DNA of 64,000 nucleotides from Papilionanthe hookeriana x Papilionanthe teres (GCA_022702705.1 CM040433.1:25168325-25232324); one strand, 5' to 3'; counted from the stretch's first letter, positions 1 through 12,800 are shown. The notes: generated by a model not told the origin, from the letters alone. Made by a program: numbers and translations.

Positions 1-231
1 CGTATTCGGAATGATCCGCGGATGGCGAGGCCCGGTGACATATTGTGGGATATACGGTTCAATCCCTTCACGTTCTCCTGCATACCTCGGCTCCTCGGGA
101 ATGATGCACAGTCGGGACATCCCCGGGGTTGCTTCTGCAACAAGGTCATGCATCACCTGGTGGTTCTATCCGGTGGCGTGGTAGCCTTCTTTCTTCGATC
201 TTCCGGAGATTTCCCTGGTCCTTTCGTTATC

Positions 232-781
232 CTAGGAGCTGGCCTCCTTTCTTCGGGTTCTCGGTGAACCGGTGTCCTTGAAGTGTACGTACCGGCGATA
301 GTGACTTGTCTCGTCGCGCTGGTCCGCGGCTAGTTTTGTTAACATCTTACGGATACGGCGATTCTTATTTCTTCGTTGCGTTGCTTGTGAGAGTAGCTCT
401 CCGCACTTCTTGAATCTCCGTGGGCGCGGCGGCGACAAGCTCGCCCTCTGCCGTAGCGACTACGGATTTTATTTTCTTGTCTTCTTCGGTATTTGCCTTT
501 CTTTTCTTGCGTCGGATTGGTGGCTTGGGCCACCCACTTTCATCACTTGTCTGCGCCGGGCGGTTCTTCTCGGTCAGCGGGACCCGGTCACTTTCCTCGT
601 CTTGTAGGCTCGCTGGTGCGAAATCCGAGTCGATCTCGATTATCGCTCCATCTTTCACCCTCTTTTCATCGAGTGCAAGGCTTATGCCATTCTTAAAGTT
701 CGGGACCAACCGCCCGTTCGACATTTCCCTGCGAAAAGACAAGGAAAAGGATCGGGGGCTGCATCTTAAGAATAAGAACAT
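232..781 (-). pseudogene. Tat element 3' ORF region (downstream of integrase)
   Basis: Two overlapping reading frames (138 aa at 365-781 and 68 aa at 232-438) lie downstream of integrase on the element strand. They are rich in Lys, Arg and Glu, with stretches such as PIRRKKRKANTEEDKK. Tat elements often carry extra sequence between integrase and the 3' LTR. I do not recognise a domain here, and the frames look like pieces of one shifted charged protein. There is no evidence of a host gene. Confidence 0.4.
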
Positions 782-1088
782 TAAGAAAATGTTTATTAAA
801 GACAGTTTTTTTAATTACTCTTATATTTTTAAATTTAACAGGAATGAAGTGGGATAAGATCAGGAAAGAGATTTTGATTTGGAAAAGAAAACAAGGAAAA
901 CTTTATTATCACGATTTTATTTATTTTAGCACATTTTATTATTTTTTTTGGGTTCGGACCCGATCATAAGTAATTACTTCGCCCGTGTTTCTTAGGGATG
1001 AAGAATTCATTCCTTCGAAACATCGGGTAGCGTAATACTTTTCAAGTATCGTCCGTTGATCGGAAGCATATGTCGTTCTCCCCGGCAA
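782..1088. other. AT-rich spacer between Tat integrase and 3' ORF
   Basis: No coding signal is seen. The sequence is T/A-rich and contains a TTCGGACCCGA motif that recurs near 2046. It is probably untranslated element sequence. Confidence 0.4.
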
Positions 1089-2045
1089 TTAACTAGTTGG
1101 TAGGAACCTCCCGAGTATCATCGCTTCAACCACAAATGGCCCTTCCCAAGTGGGTTCAAATTTTCCTCCTATCTTGCGGTGTGCGAGGATAGGTCTCTTG
1201 AGAACGAGAACTAAGTCACCAACTTTGAAGGTTCTTGGGCGGACCGGTTTGTCATGGGCTTGAACCATCTTAGCTTGGTATAGTTCTAAATTCTTCTGCG
1301 TTGTAAGTCTTTTCCCTTCCGGGCTTTCTAATTCTTGAGTCGTAATTTGGCGTTTTCTTCCGTCGTGATCTTGTTTGCAACTGCAATTCCGAGTGAAGGA
1401 AGGCTGAACCTCTAAAGGTAACACTGCCTCGGACCCATACACCAGAGCGTAAGGTGTAGCTTGAGTAGGAGTTCTGAAGGTCATCCGGTAGGCCCATAAG
1501 GCTTCTAACAACTTCTCGTGCCAATTCCTCTTATTATCGTCCAAAGTTTTCTTTAAGATTTGAACGAGAGTTTTATTAAAAGCCTCAGCGAGGCCGTTTG
1601 CTCTTGGGTAGTAAATTGTTGAGTATCGCCAGTCGATTCCGTGTCTCCGACAAAATTGTTGATTTGTGTGCTTCGAATGCGGCCCATTATACGAGATGAT
1701 CCTGCGCGGCACTCGAAACGGTAGACAACTTGGTTCTTGAAAAGCCGTAGCACGTGGTGTGCTTTCACTTCTCTAAGTGGAGCTGCCTCTGCCCACTTGG
1801 AAAAGTAATCATGTAGCCGCAAGAATGAAACGATGTCCTTTCAAAGATGGTGGTTCTATTGGACCCACTATATACGTGCCCCAACATTCAAATGGCCGCG
1901 ACGCAATTGTCGGATGTAGCACATTTGGAGGTTGGTGTAGAACCACTCCGTGCACTTGGCATTGGTGACGGCTCTTGGCGATTTTCATGCGATCGGTCAT
2001 CATCGAGGGCCGGTAGTACCCTAGTCTTTTAATTTTCATTTTCAT
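1089..2045 (-). pseudogene. Tat integrase (broken)
   Basis: Integrase inserts element cDNA into the chromosome. The N-terminal piece (1809-2045) has the zinc-binding HHCC tail as CHQCQVHG, written RHQCQVHG here, followed by the core start WGTYIVGPIEPP and GHRFILAAT. The next frame (1553-1822) continues with DYFSKWAEAAPLREVKAHHV. The last and longest frame (1089-1712, 207 aa) has RANGLAEAFNKTL, WHEKLLEALWAYR, and the C-terminal domain GDLVLVLKRP...GGKFEPTWEGPF. The three pieces are in different frames, so at least two frameshifts break the gene. The order and motifs match Ty3/gypsy integrases of the Tat group. Confidence 0.87.
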
Positions 2046-2721
2046 CTTCGGACCCGATCGGTGAGCGCCACGGAGTTCGAATGCACTTCCTTAACAATTT
2101 CGCGGGCCTCGGACCCGCTTAGGCACCTTAGCCACTTTTGATCAAAAGACCTTCAGTACAATGTGTTGTTTATTAATGCATAAGACGAGTTCTTTTCTTG
2201 ATACGATGAGTGCTAGCGACCTATCGTCCGGTAGCTTTCTGTTTGCGGTGTAGTCCATCGATGGTACGTCGCCAATCTTCTATGTTTTTACGTCACTTGC
2301 TTCATACTGATTCTTTTTCTTTTTCGATTTGTGTATTGTGTCTATGTCGAGTTGTGATAGGACTCGACATCCGTGATCGACACTTCCATCGATTCATCTT
2401 GCAAACGAGCAAATTCTTTTGCTAGACGGGCTAAAGCATTTTCTTTTCGAGAATTTTGTAGATCGTTACATTTGGAATCTGTTCAACAATTTGTATGGCA
2501 TCTTGGAAGTATTGTTCGAGTCTTGGCTTTAAAATTATGTATTGTCCGGCGATCCGTTGAATGATTAACTGCGAATCCCCGTAGATGTTGATGTCCGTTA
2601 TCCCCATTTGAATAGTTAATTCCGATCCTGTTATGAGGGCTTCGTATTACGCTTCATTGTTTGTACACGGTTACGTCAAGTGGTAGGAGTATCTTAACAT
2701 CCCCGCTCGGCGTTATAAAGA

Positions 2722-3100
2722 TTAGCCGGATTCTGCCTTACGAGCACTATCACTTGCGATTCTTCGTCTTTGTGTGCTTGAAGATGCTCCGTCGAAATAT
2801 AATTCCCAACATCGATCATCGGGGTCTTCTAGATTCATTATTTGTTCATCCGGCAAATCGTCGTTGAGAGGAGATTCGCCGTAGAAGGGTGTCTTTGCGA
2901 GAAAGTCCGCTAGGACTTGTCCCTTCACGGCACGCGGAGGCATGAAAGTTATATCGAATTGCAATAATATCATTGACCATACGGCAAGTACGCGGAAAGT
3001 GTTGGACGAGTCATCAAGTATTGCAATGGATTAAACTTCGAGATTAGGTTGACCTTATGAGAAAGCATGCGGTGCTCGAGCTTTTGAGCGGCGAAGATCG
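2722..3100 (-). pseudogene. Tat RNase H connection and second (archaeal-type) RNase H start
   Basis: The 83-aa frame at 2722-2973 reads FDITFMPPRAVKGQVLADFLA, which is the usual tether after the first RNase H. Near its end comes WELYFDGASS, the first catalytic Asp motif of an additional RNase H. Tat-lineage elements are known to carry a dual RNase H of this kind. Downstream of the motif the sequence (2046-2720) is too decayed to follow, apart from short AT-rich matches. The enzyme degrades RNA in the RNA:DNA hybrid during reverse transcription. Confidence is good for the motif but lower for the domain limits. Confidence 0.72.
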
Positions 3101-3399
3101 GGGCCAAACAATGCTTTTCAATTGCGGGATACCTTACTTCCGTCGGAAGTAAACGACGGCTTAAGTAGTAAAGAGCATTTTCTTTACCCTCATCATTGTC
3201 TCAGGCTAACGGGGCTCCGAGAGAGTCGTCTAAAGCCGCGGTGTAAAGTATCGGTGGTCTACTCGAGGCTCGGGGCTGCTAAGACGGGAGGTGTCATTAA
3301 ATATTGTTTAATGTCCTCGAAGGCCTTCGGCATCTCTCTTCCCGAATAAATTTGGCGTCCTTTTTAACTAGTGTCGAGAAAGGCCGACACCTACTCGAC

Positions 3400-4240
3400 G
3401 GGTTTGAGATAAAGCGTCGAAGATATGCCAGCTTCCCTTGAAAGGATCATAGTTGCTTTAAGGTTTTGGGAGGCGACATTTCTAAGATAGCTTTAATCTT
3501 TTCCGGGTCGATTTCAATCCCACGATGTCGGACAACGAATCCTAAGAATTTCCCGGAGGTGACGCCGAAGGCGCATTTTAAGGGATTCATCTTGAGGTTA
3601 AATTGCCTTAATCGTTCGAAAACAATTCTCAAATCATACAAGTGGTTGTCCTTTGCTTTGCTTTTGATGACCACATCGTCCACGTAGAATTCGACTTGAT
3701 TGTGGATGAGATCATCGAAAATTCTTGTCATTGCTCTACGGTAGGTTGCTCCTGCGTTCTTCGATCCGAATGGCATCACCGTGTAGCAAAATACTCCGAT
3801 CGGGGTTCCGAATGTCGTAAGCTTTTCATCTTACTGGAGACATTTTTATCTGGTTGTATCCCGAAGATCCATCCATGAACGAGAATATTTCATGTGTTGA
3901 AGCAATGTCGATCATTAATTCGGGATCGGTAGAGGGAATTCATCTTTTGGACATGCCTTGTTTAAATCTACGAAATCCACACAAATTCCGATCTGACCAT
4001 TCTTCTTTCATTGTGCACTACATTGGCTAGCCAAGTTGGGTATTGTTCTTCACGGACAAATTTTGCGTCTATTAGCTTTTTAACTTCAGTATGACTTGTT
4101 GTTCAATTTCTAGACGCATTTTTACGGGACCTTGTCGATCGGGACGAAGTAGGATCCACTCCTAGCTTATGGATTGCAACCTCTGGAGCTAATCCCGGCA
4201 TCTCGTCATAGTTCCAAGCAAAACGATCTTTAAATTCCAT
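3400..4240 (-). pseudogene. Tat reverse transcriptase (broken)
   Basis: The 110-aa frame at 3447-3779 holds the catalytic palm: MPFGSKNAGATYRRAM, then FYVDDVVIKSK (the YVDD catalytic pair), KMNPLKCAFG and GKFLGFVV. Upstream, at about 3830-4000, the minus strand reads CVDFVDLNKACPKD, FPLPIPELMID and FMDGSSGYNQIKM in another frame, which is the N-terminal half with the first catalytic Asp. The two halves are separated by a frameshift and a stop near 3800. RT copies the element RNA into cDNA. The family assignment (Ty3/gypsy) is secure, and the copy is non-functional. Confidence 0.88.
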
Positions 4241-5446
4241 TAATAATTTGATTATTTCTTCGGAGTCTTCTTTGTTGAGTAAGGAGCTAACAAAGGTAGG
4301 TCTGAGCTCTTCGCTAGTACCTAAGTTAACTTCCGTTAACTCATCTATTGTAGATTTGATCTCTTCTTCGAATTACGAGTGGAGCGTCTCGATTTGTACA
4401 TCTTCGAGTTCGTCCGTAGTTTCCATGCGGTTTTCATTGGGCTCGCAAGTGACGACCAAGCAAAATTCGGCATCGTCGGCCGATCTCTACGTGCCGAATC
4501 CGAGTCCATACTTTGAATTGGGTGGACGACCTGAATTATTCCATAATTTTTCAAAATGTTGTGATTGGCCTTTTGTCCATTGTCGAGGTAAGAAACCACG
4601 CTGAATTAAATTTTGAACATAGGGAGAGTACCACTCAAAAGGTAATTCCATTAATTCTGATGAAGTGACATCTTCGAATTGTACATTATTTTCAGTTTTG
4701 GAGGAAGAAGCACCACGGTAGAATTTGATTGGCCTTGCACCGTCGTTACGTACCTCTTTGACCACCATACCCTCGATCTTATTAGAATGGATCGGGGTTA
4801 GGGTCATAGTATGTACGTAGTGGTTAATCTTCTCGTACATTGATTTGTATTCTTCGTTCTTCTCATCTTCGAGGAGATCTTGAATTGCGGCTTCTTCGAC
4901 TTATTGTTGTTGCTTCTTGCTTGATTTCTTTTTCTTCTTCGGAACTATCTTCCCAATCAACATTGATGGCTGGTTTCCTCTCGTCCAACTGTCCTAGCGT
5001 CTCTACCACGACCTCGTCCCCGGCCTCGACCTCGGATGCGAGTTGTGGAGAAACCTTCACCATCTCGCCGTAAGGGAGTGGTGAGTGACTGTTGGACTAG
5101 AACTTCAGGTTCTTCGTCGTCCTGAACTTTCTTTGCTTCATTTGTTACGGTATCTCTGGAGAAGATCGTTTTCTTCGGTGGTGCATAATAAGCTGCATCT
5201 TCATGGATTCCAATTTCATGTACAGAGAATGGTTGTAAGTCGCCTTTGATGCATTGTTCCCCTCCATCGTAGTATTTGATGCACTGATGCAGAGATGATT
5301 GTACCATCCTGTTTTCATGTATCCACGGTCGGCCCAGCAGAGCGTTGAACGATGTCTACGAATCGATTATGTGAAATTTTGCGGTTGTCTTTGCTAAGTC
5401 ACCGGTCTTCATCGATAGCGTTATTGACCCGAGGGCTCTTTCTCCT
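4241..5446 (-). pseudogene. Tat pol linker between protease and RT
   Basis: Several open frames (4487-4840, 4863-5063, 4957-5307) carry low-complexity acidic stretches and the phrase LPFEWYSPYVQNLIQRGF. They end in a glycine-patch-like SKYGLGFG. This position and composition fit the long linker in Tat polyproteins. No enzymatic domain is recognised. Repeated frame changes show it is degenerate. Confidence 0.5.
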
Positions 5447-5948
5447 TTACGGTTGAATCCTCTTAATAACATTTTGTACGCTCGAGCTCGCGAGCATCAA
5501 TTTCCAAATATGCTTAGTGTTCGAAGACTCATTATATTGATTGATGCTCCTGGATCCACCAATACTGCGGAGAGCGTAAACTTCCCGATTGTAACTCGAA
5601 ATGTACAACGGTCGGTTGTGATCCAGCATCCCAAGTAGTAGGTCACTGTCCAGTGAAGGTAACGCCTCGTTGTTCTTTTAACGAGCAAACCTCATCTAAG
5701 GAATCTCCGGCCATTTGAGCTAAGCAAATTTCCGGATCAAGTAAGGCCTTGATCGAGCTTCTCTCATCCCCTTTGATAAGATGAGAGCATCGTAAATGCT
5801 CGGTTGGCGGTAGTTTCCTAAGATGGGCTAGCACGTTGTAGTCCACTTTATTTCCATGTGTCTCGGCTTCTTCTCGAACGGGCATTTCTTCTGCTGGGGT
5901 TGGTTCTTCTTGAATAACCACCTGCTTTCCTTTGTCCTTTGGACCCAT
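5447..5948 (-). pseudogene. Tat aspartic protease (broken)
   Basis: The frame at 5497-5688 reads VTIGKFTLSAVLVDPGASIN and continues IMSLRTL. DPGAS is the DxGA/S active site of the retropepsin that processes Gag-Pol. Just upstream, another frame (5643-5948) reads VDYNVLAHLRKLP and SIKALLDPEICLAQMAG, the usual preceding linker. The two are offset by a frameshift. Only one active-site motif is needed per monomer, but the gene as a whole is interrupted. Confidence 0.78.
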
Positions 5949-6567
5949 TCTTGGAGGTAGAACTCTTCCACTTCTTAAGTTGACTTATGTAATTTCTTCT
6001 GAATCTAGTGTTGAGTTCGCCGGTGTCTCCTCCCTGAATCGGAATGACGGGTTCTTCCGTATTAGCTTCGCAGTGCGAAGGCTCTAACTTCTATTGCGGT
6101 CGGAGCTCCTCGAAACTTGCAGATAGATTCGTTGCTTGTTGAGCTTTCGTAGCCTCCTTGATGGATGTCTTCTTCGTTATTTTGATCGTCGAGATTGTGT
6201 ATGATTTGAGAATTGTCGTTGGTATCGAAATCGATGTCCGAATTGTCGCTAGTTACGTAATCGTTAGAAACAGTCAAAATGTAGCCAACGCCATCACCCT
6301 TATCATTATATGATCCCACCGAAGTGAGCGGATAATCATACAAAATCGAGAGGTTCGAGGGATTTCTCCCCAGAATCGAAAACAACTATCCTAGGATAAG
6401 CGGCCCCTAGTCCAGCCTTAGGAGTCTCGGTCCTCTCTTCTTCGTCGATTTTCTTCTTCTCTTGATAGTCTCTGTTGAGGTGGTTCTTCTATCGCAAGTG
6501 ATAAGTACGGCTTAACGGGTCTCGAACTCCTGAATTGAAGTTCGCACCGAGGCGGTTCGGATGTCGT

Positions 6568-7205
6568 CTAAAATCTTCTTCGAAGACCTCGTCCAGAGCG
6601 GTAGTCCATCCATCGTCGGTCGTATAGGGATGCTATCGGAATGATGGGCTCGGTTGAGATAACATTGACGGAACCTCCTTTACGGGGTTCCTTCATGTAC
6701 TCCTTTGGGATTGTTATATTCCCTTTCAGAAGGTTGTCGTTGAGCCGACTTTTAAAGGTAATGCAATCTTCTATCTTGTGCCGAAGCATCCGGTGGTAGG
6801 GGCAAAAGTTGGGATCACCTTTCTTGTTGACTTCCTCCGGTCTTTTAGGCTACGGCAGTTGGAAATTTGGAGTCTTCATCGGACTTACGGAACATTTTCG
6901 GATCTTGCTTCATTCTTGAACGGATATTCTCTCGCTCGAAGCTCCCTTAATGTACGTTGCGGACGAGACGGTTGTTCATACTCGTGGAGATGACCGATAG
7001 CCTGGACCGGGGTTGCTCTGGTAATTTTGTTGTGGTTGTTGCGGCCGTTCCGGTGGTATTTGCATCGGTTGCTTGCCTTTGTCAACTCGCTGCAGACGAT
7101 CCCGGATTTCTTTTCGAAGGTCTTCGCGGGCTTACGCTTGTCCGTCTTGTCGGCGAAACTTAATTGCTTCGCCTCTTCTTGCAAGCTTCCGGCCTTGCTT
7201 AACAA
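6568..7205 (-). pseudogene. Tat Gag C-terminal, zinc-knuckle-like region
   Basis: The 73-aa frame at 6568-6789 begins MLRHKIEDCITFKSRLNDN, corresponding to the HxTEDCxxLK motif seen at the end of Tat-type Gag. It is followed by NVISTEPIIP. The frame at 6885-7205 has a Lys-rich tract with LRELRAREYPF and looks like the preceding linker. Together they fit the nucleic-acid-binding end of Gag, in shifted frames. Confidence 0.55.
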
Positions 7206-7267
7206 CTTCTTGAAAGTCTTAATAGTGAATCCTTTGAGGAGAAGTGCTTATCGAGTCGTGAATGCTT

Positions 7268-7848
7268 TTAAGTAAAATGCCGATCGCATGTTGTTCTTGC
7301 GAGTTGTGGTTCACACTTCATGCTTAAGTTACTCCATCGAAGTATGTAATCCACCAAAGTTTCATTCGGCCTTTGTTTCTCTACCACTAAATCACCTATA
7401 GTGATGTGGTGCCGAGCTCCGGCGAATCGCTTGATGAAGAGGTTCTCTAGTTCCGAGAACGTCTTCACCGAACCATTTGGTAGTCCGCATACCGGTCGAA
7501 GGCGATTCCCGACGGATCGCCGACGAGCTGTCGGAAGAGTAATGCATCGCTCCCGCCGGCATTACAACAAGCGGCACGAAAGTGTGCAACATGCTTGTCG
7601 GGGGTTCCCGTGCACGTCGAAGGTCTTGAACGGAGGTGGTACGAAGCCTTTCGGGTATTGGACGGCGTCGAATTCTTCGGGTAAGGTCTACCGGTCCGAA
7701 TGGATGTCCCGCTCTTCGATTGTGCTAAGGCTTCTCGCACTCGCTTCGTTCCACCAAGTTCTTGATATCCTTTTCGGGGATCATACTTTGTGTTGTATCC
7801 TTTTCGACTGATCATCCCCATCGACGGATGTAATCTCCTTTCCTCCAT
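7268..7848 (-). pseudogene. Tat Gag core (retrotransposon gag domain)
   Basis: Two frames join to make the Gag core. The first (7465-7848) contains GTPDKHVAHFRAACCNAGG, then ALLFRQLVGDPSGIAFDRYA. The second (7268-7468) contains FSELENLFIKRFAG, then LVVEKQRPNETLVDYILRW. These are hallmark phrases of the plant retrotransposon gag domain, which builds the particle. A frameshift near 7465 separates them. Confidence 0.83.
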
Positions 7849-7898
7849 CTACAATGTGAATGACCTGCGGGGGTGTCTCTCTTTGTGGTTGTACTTGA

Positions 7899-8716
7899 CT
7901 ACGGAGAGTGGCCGGAGCTACGACCATCTCTTCCATCCTTTTCGCCATTTGAGCGATCGTGTCGTCTTTTCCACGAAGCTCGCCTTCTCATCGGTTCCGG
8001 CTCCTCTCTTTCGCGAGCTGCTGGAGCACCTTGCGAAGGCGATGAAGCTCGTGTCTCGACCATGTTGATTTCCGCGTATTCGTCATCCATGAATTCCGAT
8101 GAATCAATCTCGTCTCCGAACTTTTCTTCTCTTTCTTTTGCCAACCGTCGGATATCGGTTCTCGACTTTTCCATGGCATCTTCTAGCGGGGCTTTTCGTG
8201 TGTCTTTGCGGTTGTCGTGCGATAGGCTGCCGGGTCCCCTTTTCACGAGTCCCCTTTATCGCGATAGCACTTTCTTCGGATTCCGGCCTCCTGGCGAGAC
8301 TTTCTTTCTCGGGCTGCTTGTTTCGATCTTAGTCGCCGGTAGTGGGACGCCATACCATCCTTCAGCGGCAGAAGGTCTAGGACCGAGATGGTCCGTTCGG
8401 CCAAATGCTTCGGAAGGTGGTATCCTCCCTAATCAGTAATCCCGAGACGACGACGGGCGGACTAGCCTTCATTCTTTTACTTGGCTTTTACGTCATGATG
8501 GCGGGTTCTACTCGGGGCCCAAGACGAGATTCGAGCGGCACCCGCCCTATCCTTCGTAGAATCTCCGATACGGGGCGGTTTTCCTTCTTTGCTTAACTTT
8601 TCTACCAAAGTTTGCGGTCGAGCAAACGGCGTAGTTCTAGTCCTTTTCTTGCGGCTATCGTTGTAATATGCGGGCTGAGGTAATGTAGCGACGAATCTTG
8701 CGAACATTCTCCTCAT
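7899..8716 (-). pseudogene. Tat Gag N-terminal charged region
   Basis: Frames at 7899-8246 and 8477-8716 are rich in Arg, Glu and Asp (for example TDIRRLAKEREEKFGDEID and MRRMFARFVATLPQPAYYND). They sit between the leader ORF and the Gag core. Matrix-like N-terminal sequence is expected there, but I recognise no defined domain. The reading frame changes, so it is degenerate. Confidence 0.45.
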
Positions 8717-8809
8717 CCTCTCGCGGCGGAGAGGGGATGGAACCTGCTTCCTCCCAAGAGTGGTATGTATTCGAGCGGCGGTGTATATTCGGCGGTTACG
8801 GAATTTCCT

Positions 8810-9319
8810 CTAGAAAGCAATCTCGGCGGCTCTAGCTTCTCTAGCGATCCTTCTACTTCGTTTCTTCTTTGGGTCCTTGTCGGTGACGGAATCTTTGAAG
8901 CTGGACCCGATTTCGAAAACAGAAGGTCTTACGAGAAGATCCGTACCCTCCACTGTAACGAGTTTACCATAATTCGGATTTCTTTCCCTTTGATTTGGCG
9001 AAGTCGAGGTAGGTGCGAAACAACTAGACCAGGTGGGGGTAGTAAGAACAGTCCTCCTGCGGACGGCGATGACTCCTCTTAGTCGGGATCCTTTGCGGGG
9101 AGGAAACTCTTGGGTCGACCTGAGGTTGAACTCGAGCGGCGGCTCCTCGGCTTCGGATACCTTGTTCGTCGGTGCAAAGAGGGAGACGTCGGTGATCTTG
9201 ACATTCGTGTTTTCAAACCCTTGTCCAAATCGGATGATCCCATTGTCGGGCGACTCATCCTTATAGACGGCGAAGTCCGATCCATTGGTGAAGGAGAAAA
9301 TCGGCTTCGGGGCTTCCAT
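8810..9319 (-). pseudogene. Tat leader ORF, 169 aa, just downstream of the PBS
   Basis: An uninterrupted 169-aa frame starts about 500 nt inside the PBS (MEAPKPIFSFTNGSDFAVYK...) and ends in a basic tract (KKKRSRRIAREARAAEIAF). It is the first ORF of the element. Some Tat/Ogre elements have such an ORF upstream of or fused to gag. I do not recognise a domain. It could be the original start of Gag, now separated from the core by frameshifts. Confidence 0.5.
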
Positions 9320-9821
9320 TTCGCGGGGTAGATTCGGTTGTCGGTCCCAAGTTATGCTTCTTTTCTTTAGGACGAAAAGAAAGGAATTGAAAAGAGTCCG
9401 AACATATTCTTGTTCATGTATTTATAAGAAGGAATCATTTGTTAAAATAATCACTTATTAGAGGGTTTGTTTATTTAGAACGGAATGTTCGAAAGGTGTA
9501 GAGAAGGTAAGGAATCGATTCGAGTTGGAAAGGAAAAGAGAGTCTTAAGCAAGACTTCTCGACTCGAAGGATCATTCCTAAACTAACACCTATTGGGGGT
9601 CCACCCCACCTCGAAATGAGGTAAAAGGATCTCGAACCTCTCTCGTTTATGGGTGTCTAAACAGTGGCTCCTAAATCCGAGATAATGTTGGCTATACTTG
9701 TTCACGGTAGAAATGAACATAGTATTCCAACGGAAAGAAGGGTAGTTCGATCCATTAGGGACATGGATACACTACCGATTTTTGAAAGCAGAATTATTTG
9801 ACTAAAATGGAGAGAGGAATT

Positions 9822-9840
9822 GTCCCCAGCGGAGTCGCCA
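9822..9840 (-). other. Primer binding site, Arg-tRNA type
   Basis: On the minus strand this reads TGGCGACTCCGCTGGGGAC. It starts with TGG, complementary to a tRNA CCA end, and lies 6 nt (AATTTC) inside the LTR edge. This is the PBS typical of Ogre/Tat elements and fixes the strand of the element. Confidence 0.85.
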
Positions 9841-9846
9841 GAAATT

Positions 9847-12800
9847 TGTGCGGCTTATTTTCGAGTCGTGTGTTTTATTTTGAAAAGGGGTTCGCTAACA
9901 GAAGTTGTCGGCGAATTTTTAATTTAATTTAAATAAATAATTTTGAAAAGTAGTATTTGATTTTGAAAATAATTTTAAATTTGAAGATTTTAAGATATGA
10001 GATTAAACCGATCTCACATCCCAAATAGTTTATATAAATGAGCACCGTACCATAAACCGTGTATCTATCCCGAAGAATAGGCACACTGCTTGACGGTGGG
10101 GCTCGATTAAATAATCTAGAAGATTTGTGACATCCGTTTGGTCCGCGAACCAATTTTATAAGCCGACAAATTCCTCGCTTAATATGAAAGCATTAAACGG
10201 GGTTTATATTACTCAGGTTCTTTAGAATTCCCTATAAGGGCAAGCCCCTATAGTTAATTACATCTTAAGTGATGGGAATCACCTAAGAAAACTCTCGATA
10301 ATAATCGATAATTCCGCTTTCAAGGATTTCAAATTTTAAGTTTTCAAGGGATTGAATTTTGGAATTTCAATAGGGAATGGATCAAATTTGGAACATTTTG
10401 TTTTGGGAATCCAAAGGAAGAAAAGTAGGAGAAATCACAGATTCGAAGCGAACTTCGGTAATTTCCCGACTATCCTATTGTTTGGCTTGAGTTTAGGAAA
10501 GTCCTAATATTTATGTTTTGATCTTGCCGATTTTAATTAATTAGGGCTTATATTTATATGATAGAATCATACAAATAGCCTAGAAGATGTGAGGGTTTAT
10601 GTCGTATCGGACGACTACCTCGGAATCCTAAAACCGGTTAGGGCTTAATTTACATGACCTGATCATGCAAATGCCTAACAAAGGTTGAGGGTTTATGTTG
10701 CACTAGGCAAACTACCTCAAAGTCCTATGGCTTGGTTATTTTAATTCTAAGAAAGTTTTGCTGAAGTAGACTCAGGTTTTGCTGATGACGATGGCCGTGC
10801 TGCCCACCATGCTCCGAGCTCCTTGTTGTTGAAGAGGTTTAGTTTTAGAAGTCATAAATCAGGGGATGAGAAAAGTGTTTTGGTTTAGAGAAAATCTTAA
10901 TTTCCAAGTGTTTTTCATGTTTTAATTAAAACAAATCTTAAAGTTGATTATAACGACACCGGTTAAGATCCCACGGTTCCATCCTTCCGGCATCATTATT
11001 TTTATCGGATTCACTTAGTCCAAATGAATTTGCTAAACTCAATCGAATGAGTTCCACACTTTCATTTAGACCGTGGGAAATCCCGTTAGCAACACGTAGG
11101 TTACATCATCCGAGGTATTCCCGATCATCCAACAAGACGTTTTAATTTAATTGTAATTGTAGTTTTGTGTTTTGTTTGTGATTAAATTTCGAGTTGTTTT
11201 ATATTTTGAAATGTTGTGGTCGTGAATTTTATCTTGCAATGACTTTTAACTTAGTTTTGGTTTCGGTTTTAGGGACTATCCTAAAGGTGTGGGTTTTCAT
11301 GCAACGAGTTGTTTATCATGCAAGAAAAAGTAAGTGCAATGCGATTAAATAAATTGCAAGAAAGTAAATTGCGAGGAAAGTAAATTGCAATAAAATAAAA
11401 GCGTACCTAGAGGGTCTTCCCGTCATCCCAAGGTGCACTTAAAACACAATTAGAATACTTAAACAAGTTCCTAGGTAAAGCTAAGGGAAGGGTTATGGTT
11501 TTCTACCAAATTCCTAATCCTATAGCTAGTCATTTCCTATGATGTCTAGGTCTTTGTATTTTGGTTTGAAGACGATTTTCTTCATCAAAGAACAATTAAG
11601 TCCAATTGTTCTTATAAATGTCCTATCATATTGAGGAAGTGCTTAAGAATAATCTTAAACATCTTTTCAATATTTCTAGGATTGTTTTAAGTCCAAATGA
11701 ATTTAATTATATAAATGAATTAATCGTCCAGTGGATTCAAGTTTTGTTAACTTGCTCGGTGAGCTAGGACATTTGAATATCCTATAGGTGAAGTAACATT
11801 TCATTTAATATTCTCGTTTAGGAGTTATGATAACTAAAGCTTTTGAAGGTAAATTGGTGTTCAAATGGTTTGTGATTTAGTTTAATTTCCATTAATGGGT
11901 TTAAATTTGGAATAGTGTTCAAATTATTTTAGATTTATTTTGAATTCTTTATGTCTTTGGTGATGTTATTTAATTCAATTTAATTTAATTTAATTTAATT
12001 TAATTCAACTTAATTTAATTTAATTTAATTTAATTGAGTTTTAATTTAATTTTAATTCAATTTAATTCAATTTAGTTTGATTTGATGTTACATTAAATTA
12101 ATTTGATTTGATTTAATTTTAATTTAATTTGATTTAATTTAATTTAATTTAATTTGATTTAATTTAATTTAATTTAATTTTATTTATTTTTTAATTTGAT
12201 TTAATTTAATTTAATTTGATTTTATTTTATTTTATTTTATTTAATTTAATTCATTTAATTTAATTTAATTTGTTTATTTAATTTAATTTAATTTAATCTT
12301 TAATTTAATTCAACTTTTAATTTTAATTTAATTTAATCCAATTTAATTTACTTAATTTAATTTAATTTTTAGTTTAATTTTATTTTTAATTTTAATTGAA
12401 ATTTTAAAAGAGTTTAATGATTTAATTTTAGTTTAATGATTAAGTCTTTTAATGTTTTGAATTTGAGTTATCATTTTAATTAAGAATTGAATATTAATGA
12501 GATAATTAATTTAGGGATTTTCAAATTAAAGAATAAATCTCTTCTTAATAATATCCCTATTTTAATAATTCCAAGTTTATTATTCTTCCAAATTTAATCA
12601 ATTATTTAATTAAGGTTTAATCATTTTAAATTGCTTAATGGGTTTCTACCCTTTAATTATTTAAATTTCAATCATCCAAATCAGATTATGATCAAATATT
12701 TTACTTGCTAATTTTTTATTAAACCTAAAGTTTTAATTAAGGATTAAAAATTTTAATTACCACTTTACCCTTTAAGCTTAATAATTTCATAACTCACTAA

